The position numbers and the translations under genes were made by a program. 64,000 bases of DNA from Pseudomonas cremoricolorata (GTDB lineage Bacteria > Pseudomonadota > Gammaproteobacteria > Pseudomonadales > Pseudomonadaceae): contig NZ_CP009455.1 of NCBI RefSeq assembly GCF_000759535.1, positions 868,001-932,000 on the forward strand, given 5' to 3'. The notes beneath the pieces are model-generated. The model was not told where the DNA came from. It saw only the letters and a program-made list of their open reading frames with translations, and made no database searches. Position 1 is the first letter of the stretch. The number at the start of each line of letters is the position of its first letter. Below, in pieces: positions 19,549 through 30,004 of this stretch.

Positions 19549-20145
19549 TCAGAAGCGCGAGCCGGGCTCGAGCAGAAAATCCATTTCCTCGCTGGTGCTC
19601 GGACGTTCGAGCAGCAGGTTGCGGTGCGGGAAGCGACCGAAGCGCTCGATGATGCGCTGGTGCTGCTCGGCGTAATCGAGAAAGCCCTCGAACAGCCGGC
19701 GGTTGGCCTCCGGCTGCTCTTCGAGCAGGACCCGATAGCGCTCGACGCAGAGGTTCTGCCAGTCGAGCACCTCGGCATGCTCCAGCACCAGCAGCACGAA
19801 GACCCGCTGGATCGGCAGCAGCTGGTAATCCCAGCCCTTCTGCAGCCCCTGCATGGCCACCACCTGGGCACGCCGATCACCCTCGAAGGCGTGCGGCGTT
19901 TCGCGGTAGAGCATGCGCGGCAGCTGATCGAGCAGCAGGATCAGCCCCAGCCAGCCTTGCGGACTCTGCTGCCACTCATCCAGCCCACCGGCCAGGGCCT
20001 CTTCGACCAGTAGCCCGAACAATGCGCGGGCTTCTTCGTCATGCTGCTTGCCGAACCACACGATGCTCTTTTCGTCGGCGACGGCCTGGGCACTGCTGCC
20101 CCAACCGAACCACCACTCCAGCAACGGCTGCCAAGGTGCGAGCAT
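19549..20145 (-). CDS. DUF924 family protein
   Basis: A 198-residue all-helical protein with DUF924 signatures: VLEWWFG-like LLEWWFGWG, WLGLILLLDQLPRMLYR and FVLLVLEHAE, ending GRFPHRN. The family resembles TPR-like folds and has no established activity. It lies 3 bp downstream of fbp on the same strand, a conserved Pseudomonas pairing, so it is probably cotranscribed with fbp. Confidence 0.88.
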   Translation of the reverse strand: MLAPWQPLLEWWFGWGSSAQAVADEKSIVWFGKQHDEEARALFGLLVEEALAGGLDEWQQSPQGWLGLILLLDQLPRMLYRETPHAFEGDRRAQVVAMQGLQKGWDYQLLPIQRVFVLLVLEHAEVLDWQNLCVERYRVLLEEQPEANRRLFEGFLDYAEQHQRIIERFGRFPHRNLLLERPSTSEEMDFLLEPGSRF

Positions 20146-20148
20146 GAC

Positions 20149-21159
20149 TTACTCCTTGTGATACGCGGTAACGCGCTCGACCTCTTCTTTCGAGCCGAGA
20201 ATCACCGACACACGCTGGTGCAGGCTTTCAGGCTTGATGTCGAGGATGCGCTCGTAGCCGTTGGTGGACGCGCCACCGGCCTGTTCGATGATGAAGGACA
20301 TCGGGTTGGCTTCGTACATCAGGCGCAGCTTGCCCGGCTTGCTCGGATCGCGGGAATCGCGCGGGTACATGAACAGGCCGCCACGGGTGAGGATGCGGTG
20401 TACATCGGCCACCATCGAGGCGATCCAGCGCATGTTGTAGTTCTTCTTCAACGGGCCGGTCTCGCCTTCGAGCAGCTCGCCCACGTAGCGCTGCACCGGG
20501 GCTTCCCAGTGCCGCTGGTTGGACATGTTGATGGCGAATTCGGCGGTGGCTTGCGGCACCTTGATGTCTTCGTGGGTGAGCACGAAGCTGCCCAGTTCAC
20601 GGTCGAGGGTGAAGCCCTTGACGCCGTTGCCCAGGGTCAGCACCAGCATGGTCTGCGGACCGTAGATGGCGTAGCCGGCGGCAACCTGTTCGGTGCCCGG
20701 CTGGAGGAAGGCGTTTTCGTTGAGGGTTTCGTTCTGGCTGAGGAATTCGTTCGGGCAGCGCAGTACCGAGAAGATGGTGCCGACCGAAACGTTGACGTCG
20801 ATGTTCGACGAGCCGTCCAGCGGGTCGAAGACCAGCAGATAGGCGCCCTTGGGGTAGCGGCCGGGAATCTGGTAGGCGTTGTCCATTTCCTCGGACGCCA
20901 TGCCGGCCAGGTGGCCGCCCCACTCGTTGGCTTCGAGCAGGATGTCGTTGGAAATGACGTCGAGCTTCTTCTGCACTTCGCCTTGCACGTTTTCGGTGCC
21001 CATGCTGCCCAGTACGCCGCCCAGGGCGCCTTTGGACACGTGGTGGCTGATTTCCTTGCACGCGCGCGCCACCACTTCGATCAGGAAGCGCAGATCGGCA
21101 GGGGTGTTGTTGCTGCGGGTCTGCTCAATCAAATAGCGACTCAGGGTAACGCGAGACAT
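20149..21159 (-). CDS. fbp: fructose-1,6-bisphosphatase class I
   Basis: A 336-residue class I FBPase, the irreversible step of gluconeogenesis. The metal/phosphate site [19 protein letters not shown] is intact, as is the C-terminal [11 protein letters not shown] and [10 protein letters not shown]. The ATG at 21159 ([13 protein letters not shown]) is the family start; an upstream in-frame ATG adds an unlikely 12 residues. It leads fbp-DUF924. Because Pseudomonas mostly lacks phosphofructokinase, FBPase feeds the Entner-Doudoroff cycle. Confidence 0.96.
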   Translation of the reverse strand: MSRVTLSRYLIEQTRSNNTPADLRFLIEVVARACKEISHHVSKGALGGVLGSMGTENVQGEVQKKLDVISNDILLEANEWGGHLAGMASEEMDNAYQIPGRYPKGAYLLVFDPLDGSSNIDVNVSVGTIFSVLRCPNEFLSQNETLNENAFLQPGTEQVAAGYAIYGPQTMLVLTLGNGVKGFTLDRELGSFVLTHEDIKVPQATAEFAINMSNQRHWEAPVQRYVGELLEGETGPLKKNYNMRWIASMVADVHRILTRGGLFMYPRDSRDPSKPGKLRLMYEANPMSFIIEQAGGASTNGYERILDIKPESLHQRVSVILGSKEEVERVTAYHKE

Positions 21160-21337
21160 GTATGGCTCCGACAGGATTGGGGGAGAAAAACCCACGCAGT
21201 TTACAGGGTGAGCAGCAAGCTAGCGAGCAATGCCCGTTGCCTGGCCGATCTGACGAAGAAAAGCCCGGGGAGTTCACACCCGCCGGGCGCTTGTCGCTCG
21301 GCTGCCATGCGACCGATAGGTCCGTGGCATGCACGTG

Positions 21338-23788
21338 TCAATCGAGCGCATTCCAGATTTCGCCGGCGTATTCGGCGATGGTCCGATCGGACGAGAACCA
21401 GCCCATCCGCGCGGTGTTGAGCACCGCCATACGCCACCATTGATCCGGCTGATTCCACAGCTCGTCGACGCGCTGCTGGGCATCCCAGTAGGCATCGAAA
21501 TCGGCGCAGACCAGGAAGCGGTCGTAGCCGACCAAGGCATCCATGAAGCCGCTGTAGCGCGATGGATCATCGGGCGAGAACACCCCGCCGCGAATGGCCT
21601 GGAACACGTCGTTGAGGCGGTGCGAAGCACTCAGCGCAGCGCCGGCGCCGAAATCGTCGGCACGCTTGCGCGCCTGCACCTGCTGCGCGGTCAGGCCGAA
21701 GATGAACATGTTGTCGGCACCGACCTGCTCGCACATCTCTACGTTGGCGCCGTCCAGAGTGCCGATGGTCAGCGCGCCGTTGAGCGCGAACTTCATGTTG
21801 CTGGTGCCCGAGGCCTCGTAGCCGGCCGTGGAAATCTGCTCGGACAGATCCGCCGCCGGGATGATGCTCTCGGCCAGGCTGACGTTGTAGTTGGGCAGGA
21901 ACACCACTTTCAGCAGGCCGCGCACGGTCGGGTCGTTGTTGACCACCCGGGCTATGTCGTTGGTGAGTTTGATGATCAGCTTGGCCTGGTGATAGCTGGC
22001 CGCCGCCTTGCCGGCGAAGACCTTCACCCGCGGCGCCCAGTTGCCGCTCGGCTCGGAGCGAATCGCCTGGTACAGCGCCACGGTGTGCAACAGGTTGAGC
22101 AACTGGCGCTTGTACTCATGGATGCGCTTGACCTGCACATCGAACATCGCCTCGGGATTGACCGTCACCCCTACCCGTTCCTGAATGATGCTGGCCAGGG
22201 CCTTCTTGCTGTGCAGGCGCTGGGCGGCGAACTGCTGGCGGAAGTCCTCGTGCTCGGCGAACGGTTCGAGATTCTTAAGCAGTGTCTGCGGGCTGTCGAG
22301 CAACTGCTCGCCGAGGCGGTCGGTGAGCATGCGTGTGAGCATGGGGTTGGCCTGGAACAGCCAGCGGCGGAAGGTGATGCCGTTGGTCTTGTTGTTGATG
22401 CGCTGTGGGTAGAGCTTGTGCAACTCGGCGAACACCGTGCTTTTCATCAGTTTGCTGTGCAGCGCCGATACGCCGTTGACGCTGTGCGAACCGAGGAACG
22501 CGAGGTTGCCCATGCGCACACGGCGGCCGTTGTCTTCCTCGATCAGCGACACCGCGCGCAACACGTCGAAGTCGTGCTGGCCTTGGGCGCGCAGCGAATC
22601 GATGTGGTAGGCGTTGATCAGGTAGATGATCTGCATGTGCCGCGGCAGCATGCGTTCCATCAACGCCACCGGCCAGGTTTCCAGGGCCTCGGGCAGCAAC
22701 GTGTGGTTGGTGTAGGCCAGGGTGCCGACGGTGATTTCCCAGGCCTTGTCCCAGGGAATTTCATGCTGGTCGACCAGCAGGCGCATCAGCTCGGCGACGG
22801 CAATCGAGGGGTGCGTGTCGTTGAGCTGAATGGCCGCCGCATCGGGCAGGTTAAGCAGGTTGTCGTGCATGTTCAGGTGCCGGCGCAGCAGGTCCTGCAG
22901 CGAGGCACAGACGAAGAAGTATTCCTGGCGCAGGCGCAGTTCCTGCCCGGCCTCGGTACTGTCCGCCGGGTACAGCACCCGCGAGATGCTCTCGGCACGC
23001 GCCACCTCGGCTACCGCGCCGAGGTGGTCACCGGCGTTGAAGCGCTCCAGATGCAGCTCCTCGAGCGCGCGGGCACGCCACAGGCGCAAAGTGTTGACGC
23101 TGGAGCCGCGCCAGCCCACCACCGGGGTGTCGTAGGCCACCGCGCGTACCGTTTCGCCAGGGGTCCACACCTGGCGCTGCTCGCCGTTGCTGTCGGTGAG
23201 CGTCTCGACTCCGCCGCCGAAGCTGATCGGGTAGATCACCTCAGGGCGCTCGAACTCCCAGGGGTTGCCGAAGTCCAGCCAGTTTTCCGTCTGCTCCTGC
23301 TGCCAGCCATCGACCAGGGCCTGACGGAACAGGCCGTGCTCGTAGCGGATGCCATAACCGTGGGCGGCGATGCCGAGGGTCGACATGCTTTCCATGAAGC
23401 ACGCAGCCAGGCGCCCGAGACCGCCGTTACCCAGAGCGGCATCGGGCTCCAGCAGACGGATGCGCTCAAGATCGACACCCAGCTCGGCGATGGCCTCGCG
23501 GGCGATGTCGAGCAGGCCGAGGTTGCTCAGGCTGTCGTACAGCAACCGACCGATGAGAAATTCCAGGGAGAGGTAGTAGACCCGCTTCTGGCTGCGCCGA
23601 TAGGCGCGACGGGTATGGTCCATCCAGTGCTCGACCATGTGATCGCGGGCAGCCAATGCCACAGCCTCGAACCAGTCGTGTTCGAAGGCGTGCTCAGGGT
23701 CCTTGCCGACCGAATAGGTCAGCTTGGCAAGCACTGCAGCACGAAACTCGGCGACCTCGGCGTCACGCGCGTTGGATTCCTGGGTCAT
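21338..23788 (-). CDS. glgP: glycogen/alpha-glucan phosphorylase
   Basis: An 816-residue GT35 phosphorylase releasing glucose-1-phosphate from alpha-1,4-glucan. The pyridoxal-phosphate lysine region EASGTSNMKFALNGALTIGT is present, along with NGGLGRLAACFMES and NDTHPSIAVAELMR. Length is standard. It stands alone here, with no other glg genes in the window. A hairpin (about 21256-21292, AAGCCCGG with CCGGGCGCTT) follows the stop on the reverse strand. The opposite strand is open for nearly the whole gene, a GC-codon artefact. Confidence 0.96.
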   Translation of the reverse strand: MTQESNARDAEVAEFRAAVLAKLTYSVGKDPEHAFEHDWFEAVALAARDHMVEHWMDHTRRAYRRSQKRVYYLSLEFLIGRLLYDSLSNLGLLDIAREAIAELGVDLERIRLLEPDAALGNGGLGRLAACFMESMSTLGIAAHGYGIRYEHGLFRQALVDGWQQEQTENWLDFGNPWEFERPEVIYPISFGGGVETLTDSNGEQRQVWTPGETVRAVAYDTPVVGWRGSSVNTLRLWRARALEELHLERFNAGDHLGAVAEVARAESISRVLYPADSTEAGQELRLRQEYFFVCASLQDLLRRHLNMHDNLLNLPDAAAIQLNDTHPSIAVAELMRLLVDQHEIPWDKAWEITVGTLAYTNHTLLPEALETWPVALMERMLPRHMQIIYLINAYHIDSLRAQGQHDFDVLRAVSLIEEDNGRRVRMGNLAFLGSHSVNGVSALHSKLMKSTVFAELHKLYPQRINNKTNGITFRRWLFQANPMLTRMLTDRLGEQLLDSPQTLLKNLEPFAEHEDFRQQFAAQRLHSKKALASIIQERVGVTVNPEAMFDVQVKRIHEYKRQLLNLLHTVALYQAIRSEPSGNWAPRVKVFAGKAAASYHQAKLIIKLTNDIARVVNNDPTVRGLLKVVFLPNYNVSLAESIIPAADLSEQISTAGYEASGTSNMKFALNGALTIGTLDGANVEMCEQVGADNMFIFGLTAQQVQARKRADDFGAGAALSASHRLNDVFQAIRGGVFSPDDPSRYSGFMDALVGYDRFLVCADFDAYWDAQQRVDELWNQPDQWWRMAVLNTARMGWFSSDRTIAEYAGEIWNALD

Positions 23789-23983
23789 ACGACATCCTCA
23801 GAAAAATTAACGGAAGGCAGAGGGAGAAGTTGCAGACTAGACCCTTCTGACCGAAGGACCGTGGCTCGGTTCGAGGTTTTTTCCATGTCGGGCCACCGGG
23901 CAAATGGTTGTTCACATTTTGAGCAACTCGCGTATGATCGCGCGCCTCCGGACCGTGATCCGCCTGACCGTACCTTTATAACG

Positions 23984-24382
23984 ATGAAAACCACCCTGAT
24001 TGCCGCGGCCGAAGTCGACCGCCTGGAAACCTGGCAACGCTATGCCAGCCACATGTGCGGCGGCTGCCATTCGACATGCTGCACGCTGCCTGTGGAAGTG
24101 AAGATCAACGACCTGATCCGCATCGGCGTGGTCGACGAGTTCGAAAAATCCGAACCACCGAAGTCTATCGCCAAACGATTGCAGAAAGACGGCATCGTCG
24201 AGCGCTTCAACCAGAAGTCAGGCATCTTCACCCTGACCCGCATGAGCAATGACGACTGCCTGTACCTGGATCGCAAGAGCCGCCTGTGCACCATCTACGA
24301 CAAACGCCCCGACACCTGCCGCAACCATCCAAGGGTTGGGCCACGCCCTGGGTATTGCGCTTACAAGCCCAAGAAAGCCTGA
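23984..24382 (+). CDS. YkgJ-type cysteine-cluster protein
   Basis: A 132-residue protein with the cysteine-cluster spacing CGGCHSTCC near residue 26, then DDCLYLD, LCTIYDKRPDTC and a final YC, likely metal- or Fe-S-binding. The family has no settled function. The ATG at 23984 (MKTTLIAAAEVDRLE) was chosen; the same frame is open far upstream only because it runs antisense through glgP. Divergent from glgP with 195 bp between starts. Confidence 0.88.
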   Translation: MKTTLIAAAEVDRLETWQRYASHMCGGCHSTCCTLPVEVKINDLIRIGVVDEFEKSEPPKSIAKRLQKDGIVERFNQKSGIFTLTRMSNDDCLYLDRKSRLCTIYDKRPDTCRNHPRVGPRPGYCAYKPKKA

Positions 24383-24384
24383 AG

Positions 24385-24480
24385 TTGTGAGCTGCAAGCT
24401 GCAAGCAAGAGCAAGAGCCTCGTAAGCCTTGCCAACACCGCCCCCCCCCTTGAAGCTTGCAGCTTGAAACTCGAAGCTGA
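24385..24480. repeat. extragenic inverted repeat (CTGCAAGC family)
   Basis: AGCTGCAAGCTGCAAGC (about 24392-24408) faces its complement-like GAAGCTTGCAGCTTG (about 24452-24466), with a C10 homopolymer between them. It is the same repeat family as at 11098-11213. Confidence 0.65.
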
Positions 24481-24522
24481 AAAAAAACGCCCCAGGTCGC
24501 AAGACCCGGGGCGTTTTTTTTC
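24480..24522. terminator. bidirectional terminator between the Cys-cluster gene and typA
   Basis: CGCCCCaGGTC/GACCcGGGGCG stem flanked by A-run on the left and T-run on the right (AAAAAAACGCCCC ... GGGGCGTTTTTTTT). This is an intrinsic terminator readable from both strands, serving the two convergent genes. Confidence 0.9.
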
Positions 24523-24539
24523 ACGCTATCTGAGCGAAC

Positions 24540-26360
24540 TCAGTTCTTGGCTTTCTTGGCAGCGCGGGTACGCTCGCCTTCGTCCAGGATCTTCTTGCGC
24601 AGGCGGATCGACTTAGGCGTGACTTCGCACAGCTCGTCTTCCTGGATGTATTCGAGTGCCTGTTCCAGGGTGAAGCGAACCGGCGGCACCAGGGCGATGA
24701 CTTCGTCTTTACCCGAAGCACGCATGTTGTCGAGCTTCTTGCCCTTGGTCGGGTTGACGCCCAGGTCGTTGTCGCGGCTGTTCTGACCGATGATCTGGCC
24801 GCCGTAGATTTCCTGGCCGTGCTCGACGAACAGCTTGCCGCGCGCTTGCAGGGTTTCCAGCGAGTAGGTCAGGGCCTTGCCGGTCTCGACCGACACCAGA
24901 ACACCGTTGAGGCGACCGGACATGTGGCCGGACTTCACGTTGTCGTAGCGATCGAAGATCGACGTCAGGATGCCTGCACCGTTGGTCAGGGTCAGGAACT
25001 GGTTACGGAAACCGATCAGGCCGCGAGCCGGGATGTTGTATTCCAGGCGCACACGGCCCTTGCCATCCGGGACCATGTTGGTCAGGTCGCCTTTACGCAG
25101 GCCCATCTCTTCCATGACCTTGCCCTGGGATTCCTCCGGGATGTCGATGGTGACGTTTTCGAACGGTTCCTGCTTGACGCCGTTCACTTCGCGGATGATC
25201 ACTTCCGGACGGCCCAAGGCCAGCTCGAAGCCTTCGCGGCGCATGGTTTCGATCAGTACCGACAGGTGCAGCTCGCCACGGCCCGAGACCTTGAACTTGT
25301 CTGGGGAATCGGTTTCTTCAACGCGCAGGGCTACGTTGTAGAGCAGTTCCTTGTCCAGACGGTCTTTGATGTTGCGGCTGGTGACGAACTTGCCTTCCTT
25401 GCCGCAGAACGGCGAATCGTTGACCTGGAAGGTCATGGAAACGGTCGGCTCGTCGACGGTCAGCGGCTTCATCGCCTCGACGGCAGTCGGATCGCACAGG
25501 GTGTCGGAGATGAACAGCTCGTCGAAACCGCTGATGCAGACGATGTCGCCGGCTTGAGCTTCCTCGACGTCCACACGATGCAGACCGTGGTGGCCCATCA
25601 GCTTGAGGATACGGCCGTTACGCTTCTTGCCGTCGGCATCGATGGCGACGACCGGGGTGTTCGGCTTGATGCGGCCACGGGCGATGCGGCCAACGCCAAT
25701 GACGCCGAGGAAGCTGTTGTAGTCCAGCGCGGAGATCTGCATCTGGAACGGACCGTCACGGTCGACCGCTGGGGCAGGCACGTGGTCGACGACCGCCTGG
25801 TACAGCGGGGTCATGTCTTCGGCCATGGCGGTGTGGTCCAGGCCGGCGATGCCGTTCAGAGCCGAGGCGTAGACGACCTGGAAGTCCAGTTGCTCGTCGG
25901 TGGCGCCGAGGTTGTCGAACAGGTCGAAGATCTGGTCCAGAACCCAGTCAGGACGCGCGCCCGGACGGTCGACCTTGTTGATCACGACGATCGGCTTCAG
26001 ACCGGCTTCGAAGGCCTTCTTGGTCACGAAGCGGGTTTGCGGCATCGGGCCGTCTTGTGCGTCGACCAGCAGCAGCACGGAGTCGACCATCGACATCACA
26101 CGCTCGACCTCGCCACCGAAGTCGGCGTGGCCGGGGGTGTCGACGATGTTGATGTGGTAGCCATTCCAGTTGATGGCGGTGTTCTTCGCCAGAATGGTGA
26201 TGCCGCGCTCTTTTTCCTGGTCGTTGGAGTCCATCACGCGCTCGTCGTTGAGCTCGCCACGCTCCAGGGTGCCGGACTGACGCAGGAGTTTGTCTACCAG
26301 GGTGGTCTTACCATGGTCGACGTGGGCAATGATGGCGATGTTACGCAGATTTTCGATCAC
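24540..26360 (-). CDS. typA: ribosome-associated GTPase TypA/BipA
   Basis: A 606-residue translational GTPase with G1 [11 protein letters not shown]3 [11 protein letters not shown]4 [10 protein letters not shown], an EF-G-like domain V and the BipA C-terminal domain ([15 protein letters not shown]). It binds 70S ribosomes under stress and assists assembly at low temperature. Length and start agree with the family. It is followed by the strong terminator at 24480. Confidence 0.97.
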   Translation of the reverse strand: MIENLRNIAIIAHVDHGKTTLVDKLLRQSGTLERGELNDERVMDSNDQEKERGITILAKNTAINWNGYHINIVDTPGHADFGGEVERVMSMVDSVLLLVDAQDGPMPQTRFVTKKAFEAGLKPIVVINKVDRPGARPDWVLDQIFDLFDNLGATDEQLDFQVVYASALNGIAGLDHTAMAEDMTPLYQAVVDHVPAPAVDRDGPFQMQISALDYNSFLGVIGVGRIARGRIKPNTPVVAIDADGKKRNGRILKLMGHHGLHRVDVEEAQAGDIVCISGFDELFISDTLCDPTAVEAMKPLTVDEPTVSMTFQVNDSPFCGKEGKFVTSRNIKDRLDKELLYNVALRVEETDSPDKFKVSGRGELHLSVLIETMRREGFELALGRPEVIIREVNGVKQEPFENVTIDIPEESQGKVMEEMGLRKGDLTNMVPDGKGRVRLEYNIPARGLIGFRNQFLTLTNGAGILTSIFDRYDNVKSGHMSGRLNGVLVSVETGKALTYSLETLQARGKLFVEHGQEIYGGQIIGQNSRDNDLGVNPTKGKKLDNMRASGKDEVIALVPPVRFTLEQALEYIQEDELCEVTPKSIRLRKKILDEGERTRAAKKAKN

Positions 26361-26486
26361 AAGTGCATCTCGAGCAGAGGATTCGGTTGCCGTCAGTCTG
26401 GACGGCCAATATGAAGGTATCAGGCTCAGCAGGGCCGATGGTCGGGAGGGCGATGGCGGATACTGCCGCCATACAGCCCCGGCGTC

Positions 26487-27941
26487 TTATGTCGGACGAT
26501 AAACACGCACATTGGCATGTCCCTCACTGAGCAAGTGGTGTGCGTGCAAACGGCTCATCACACCTTTGTCGCAATAAAGCAGGTACTGACGGGTGTCATC
26601 GAGCTGCTTGAAGCGACTGTTGATTGCGTAGAACGGCAGGGTCTGGACTTCGATGCCGGCGATTTCCAGCGGCGCATCTTCCTGGGCGTCGGGGTGGCGG
26701 ATGTCGATGACGATCTGACCTGGCAGCACCTGGGCCACCTCTTCGATCTCGATGTCCTTGCCCAGCTCGTCGATCACGTTGTCGATCGAGATGAAACGCG
26801 CGCGCTCGAGGGCGCGGTCCAGCACGGCCATGTCGAACTGCTGTTCTTCATGAACCACCCGGTGCGGCTTGGCGCAGGTGGTCGGGTTGACCGAAATCAC
26901 GCCGCAGTATTCTGGCATGTGCCGAGCGAACTCCGCGGTACCGATCTGATAGGCGGTGTCGATGATGTCTTGCTTGTGGCTGGCCAGCAGCGGGCGCAGA
27001 ACCAGTTTGTCGGTGGCCTGGTCGATCACCGAAAGGTTCGGCAGGGTCTGGCTGGAGACCTGGGAAATGGCCTCGCCGGTGACCAGCGCATCGATTTCCA
27101 GACGTTCGGCGACCTTGGTCGAGGCGCGCAGCATCATGCGCTTGAGGGTCACGCCCATGTAGCGGTCGTCGACCTTGCCGAGAATCTCGCCGACCACTTC
27201 TTCGAACGGCACGCTGATGAACAGCACGCGCTGGCTGCTGCCGAACTTCTTCCACAGGTAGTGGGCGACTTCCATCACCCCCAGCTCGTGGGCGCGGCCA
27301 CCCAGGTTGAAGAAGCAGAAATGCGTGACCAGGCCACGGCGCATCATCTGGTAGGCGGCGACGGTGGAGTCGAAACCTCCGGACATCAGCACCAGGGTCT
27401 GCTCCAGCGCACCTAGCGGATAGCCGCCGATGCCCTGGTGCTGGCCGTGGATGACGTACAGACGCTGGTTGCGAATTTCGATGCGTACCAACACCTCGGG
27501 GTTCTTCAGATCGATACCCGCGGCGCCGCACTGCTGACGCAGCTGGCTGCCGACGTAGCGGTCGACGTCCATCGAGGTGAAGTCGTGGTGGCCGCCGCGC
27601 TTGCAACGCACGGCGAAGCGCTTGCCGGCCAGCAGGTGGCCGAAATGCTCGCGGCATTTGTCGACGATGTCGTCGAAGTCGCCCAGCGGGTACTCTTCGA
27701 TGCGCAGCAAGTGGGCGATGCCCGGCGTGCAGGTCAGGCGCTCGATCATTTCGCGCTGAAGCTTTTCGTCTTCGACGCGGGTGACCACTTCGAGGTTGTC
27801 CCAGACACCGTCTACCACCAGCTCAGGATCGAGGTCCTTGAGCACGGCGCGCACGTTCTTGCCGAGCTGACGGATGAAGCGCTTGCGCACCGGCCGGCTT
27901 TTGATGGTGATTTCTGGGAAGACTTTGACGATCAGTTTCAT
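26487..27941 (-). CDS. thiI: tRNA 4-thiouridine synthetase / thiamine sulfur carrier ThiI
   Basis: A 484-residue ThiI. The THUMP-bearing N terminus ([20 protein letters not shown]) is followed by the PP-loop [19 protein letters not shown]-terminal rhodanese domain carries the catalytic cysteine in [11 protein letters not shown]. The enzyme makes s4U8 in tRNA and delivers sulfur for thiamine. The start at 27941 is the family start; an in-frame upstream ATG adds 34 implausible residues. Divergent from glnA. Confidence 0.97.
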   Translation of the reverse strand: MKLIVKVFPEITIKSRPVRKRFIRQLGKNVRAVLKDLDPELVVDGVWDNLEVVTRVEDEKLQREMIERLTCTPGIAHLLRIEEYPLGDFDDIVDKCREHFGHLLAGKRFAVRCKRGGHHDFTSMDVDRYVGSQLRQQCGAAGIDLKNPEVLVRIEIRNQRLYVIHGQHQGIGGYPLGALEQTLVLMSGGFDSTVAAYQMMRRGLVTHFCFFNLGGRAHELGVMEVAHYLWKKFGSSQRVLFISVPFEEVVGEILGKVDDRYMGVTLKRMMLRASTKVAERLEIDALVTGEAISQVSSQTLPNLSVIDQATDKLVLRPLLASHKQDIIDTAYQIGTAEFARHMPEYCGVISVNPTTCAKPHRVVHEEQQFDMAVLDRALERARFISIDNVIDELGKDIEIEEVAQVLPGQIVIDIRHPDAQEDAPLEIAGIEVQTLPFYAINSRFKQLDDTRQYLLYCDKGVMSRLHAHHLLSEGHANVRVYRPT

Positions 27942-28047
27942 GGTCACAGCGCGCGATGGGCTCACCGAAAAATGAGGGGCGCGGATTATATCGGAAATTG
28001 ATCGGAGGTTGAGCAACTTTTGTACAGAAGGTTGAATTCGCACGCGC

Positions 28048-28181
28048 TTGTAGGAGCGGGTTTACCCGCGATGGGCCGCAAAGCGGCCCCAAAGCCCTCA
28101 ATTCGATCGAGCAGGTGCATCTGGATCGCCTGAATTGGGCCTGCTTGCCGGCCATCGCGGCTGAAGCCGCTCCTGCAGCCC
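28048..28181. repeat. inverted pair of Pseudomonas REP elements (BIME)
   Basis: TGTAGGAGCGGGTTTACCCGCGATGGGCCGC (from about 28049) and, in inverse orientation ending about 28178, TGCAGGAGCGGCTTCAGCCGCGATGGCCGGC. This is the P. putida-type 35-bp extragenic palindrome in a head-to-head pair, between thiI and the glnA control region. Confidence 0.85.
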
Positions 28182-28207
28182 TAAAAGGAGGCACCAGCAA
28201 ATATTTA

Positions 28208-28224
28208 TGCACCGCAATGGTGCG
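28208..28224 (+). promoter_or_regulatory. NtrC-binding site upstream of glnA
   Basis: TGCACCGCAATGGTGCG is a near-perfect TGCACC-N5-GGTGCA dyad, the NtrC enhancer consensus. It is centred about 120 bp upstream of the sigma-54 promoter, the correct distance for an enhancer. NtrC is encoded downstream in this same cluster. Confidence 0.85.
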
Positions 28225-28328
28225 CACATCTTTCCAACAGCCTTCATCACGTGCAGATTTCGCCCAACGCACACTGTTAATCGCCCACAAACGACGCCTT
28301 TTTTCCTGCGCTCGCCATAATTGGGCAC

Positions 28329-28344
28329 TGGCATGCAATTTGCT
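28329..28344 (+). promoter_or_regulatory. sigma-54 promoter of glnA
   Basis: TGGCATG-CAAT-TTGCT matches the -24/-12 consensus TGGCAYG-N4-TTGCW at every defined base. It lies 99 bp before the glnA ATG, with an NtrC dyad upstream. Confidence 0.9.
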
Positions 28345-28442
28345 CCCTTGTGAGGCAGGTACGCTTGGCCGACTATCCGCGCCCGGCAACACCCTTTTCC
28401 AGGGCCGCGGCCAACCGCGCTCTAGACCACCCGGAGGACAAC

Positions 28443-29849
28443 ATGTCGAAGTCGGTTCAACTCATCAAAGATCATGACGTCAAGTGGATTGATCTGCGTT
28501 TCACGGACACCAAAGGCAAACAGCACCACGTCACCATGCCCGCTCGCGACGCGCTGGAAGACGACTTCTTCGAAGCTGGCAAGATGTTCGACGGCTCGTC
28601 CATCGAAGGCTGGAAAGGTATCGAAGCCTCCGACATGATCCTGCTGCCCGACGACAGCTCGGCGGTACTGGACCCGTTCACCGAAGAGCCGACCTTGATT
28701 CTGGTCTGCGACGTGATCGAGCCGTCCACCATGCAAGGCTACGACCGCGACCCGCGCGCCATCGCCAAGCGTGCCGAAGAGTTCCTCAAGTCGACCGGCA
28801 TCGGTGACACCGTGTTCGTCGGCCCGGAGCCCGAGTTCTTCATCTTCGATCAGGTCAAGTTCAAGTCGGACATCTCCGGCTCGATGTTCAAGATCTACTC
28901 CGAGCAAGGCTCGTGGATGACCGATCAGGACGTCGAAGGCGGCAACAAGGGCCACCGCCCTGCCGTCAAAGGCGGTTACTTCCCGGTTCCACCGTGCGAC
29001 CACGACCACGAAATCCGCACCGCCATGTGCAACGCCATGGAAGAAATGGGCCTGGTCGTCGAAGTTCACCACCACGAAGTGGCCACTGCCGGCCAGAACG
29101 AGATCGGCGTCAAATTCAACACCCTGGTCACCAAGGCTGACGAAGTTCAGACCCTGAAATACTGCGTGCACAACGTTGCCGACGCGTACGGCAAGACCGC
29201 GACCTTCATGCCCAAGCCTCTGTACGGCGACAACGGTTCGGGCATGCACGTGCACATGTCGATCTCCAAGGACGGCAAGAACACCTTCTCTGGCGAAGGC
29301 TATGCCGGCCTGTCCGATACCGCCCTGTACTTCATCGGCGGCATCATCAAGCACGGCAAGGCGCTGAACGGCTTCACCAACCCGGCCACCAACTCCTACA
29401 AGCGTCTGGTACCTGGCTTCGAAGCGCCGGTCATGCTGGCCTACTCGGCTCGCAACCGTTCGGCCTCGATCCGTATTCCGTACGTGTCCAGCCCGAAAGC
29501 CCGCCGTATCGAAGCGCGCTTCCCGGACCCGGCAGCCAACCCGTACCTGTGCTTCGCCGCACTGCTGATGGCTGGCCTGGACGGCATCCAGAACAAGATT
29601 CACCCAGGCGATGCTGCCGACAAGAACCTGTACGACCTGCCGCCTGAAGAGGCCAAGGAAATCCCGCAGGTCTGCGGCAGCCTGAAAGAAGCCCTGGAAG
29701 AGCTGGACAAGGGCCGCGCCTTCCTGACCAAGGGCGGCGTGTTCTCCGACGACTTCATCGATGCCTACATCGAACTGAAGTCGGAAGAAGAGATCAAGGT
29801 GCGCACCTTCGTTCACCCACTGGAGTACGACCTGTACTACAGCGTGTGA
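28443..29849 (+). CDS. glnA: glutamine synthetase type I
   Basis: A 468-residue GSI-beta enzyme forming glutamine from glutamate and ammonia. [13 protein letters not shown], the ATP-binding segment ([10 protein letters not shown]), [10 protein letters not shown], and the adenylylation loop with Tyr397 in [10 protein letters not shown] are all present, so it should be controlled by GlnE. The ATG at 28443 follows GGAGG and begins [17 protein letters not shown]. Transcription is predicted from the sigma-54 promoter at 28329 under NtrC, with a terminator after the stop. Confidence 0.98.
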   Translation: MSKSVQLIKDHDVKWIDLRFTDTKGKQHHVTMPARDALEDDFFEAGKMFDGSSIEGWKGIEASDMILLPDDSSAVLDPFTEEPTLILVCDVIEPSTMQGYDRDPRAIAKRAEEFLKSTGIGDTVFVGPEPEFFIFDQVKFKSDISGSMFKIYSEQGSWMTDQDVEGGNKGHRPAVKGGYFPVPPCDHDHEIRTAMCNAMEEMGLVVEVHHHEVATAGQNEIGVKFNTLVTKADEVQTLKYCVHNVADAYGKTATFMPKPLYGDNGSGMHVHMSISKDGKNTFSGEGYAGLSDTALYFIGGIIKHGKALNGFTNPATNSYKRLVPGFEAPVMLAYSARNRSASIRIPYVSSPKARRIEARFPDPAANPYLCFAALLMAGLDGIQNKIHPGDAADKNLYDLPPEEAKEIPQVCGSLKEALEELDKGRAFLTKGGVFSDDFIDAYIELKSEEEIKVRTFVHPLEYDLYYSV

Positions 29850-29887
29850 TGTAAAAGACGACACCTCTCGTCGTAGCGGTATCCAAG

Positions 29888-29909
29888 ACGGCCTTCTTCG
29901 GAAGGCCGT
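29888..29909 (+). terminator. glnA terminator
   Basis: Perfect 9-bp stem ACGGCCTTC / GAAGGCCGT closed by a TTCG tetraloop and followed by TGCCGTTT. It separates highly expressed glnA from the downstream genes. Confidence 0.8.
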
Positions 29910-30004
29910 TGCCGTTTCAGCCCTCAAGCAAATCAGAGCCCTCCTACACATCGGCCGCTGCAGCACACGGCACACTTTCCTGCCCACATTCCGAGGACAG
30001 GCCC

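Noticed and set aside
21329..24382. A 1017-codon forward open frame over glgP and the Cys-cluster gene
   Set aside because: Only the last 132 codons (from 23984) are conserved. The rest is the antisense of glgP, open because of GC-rich codon use.
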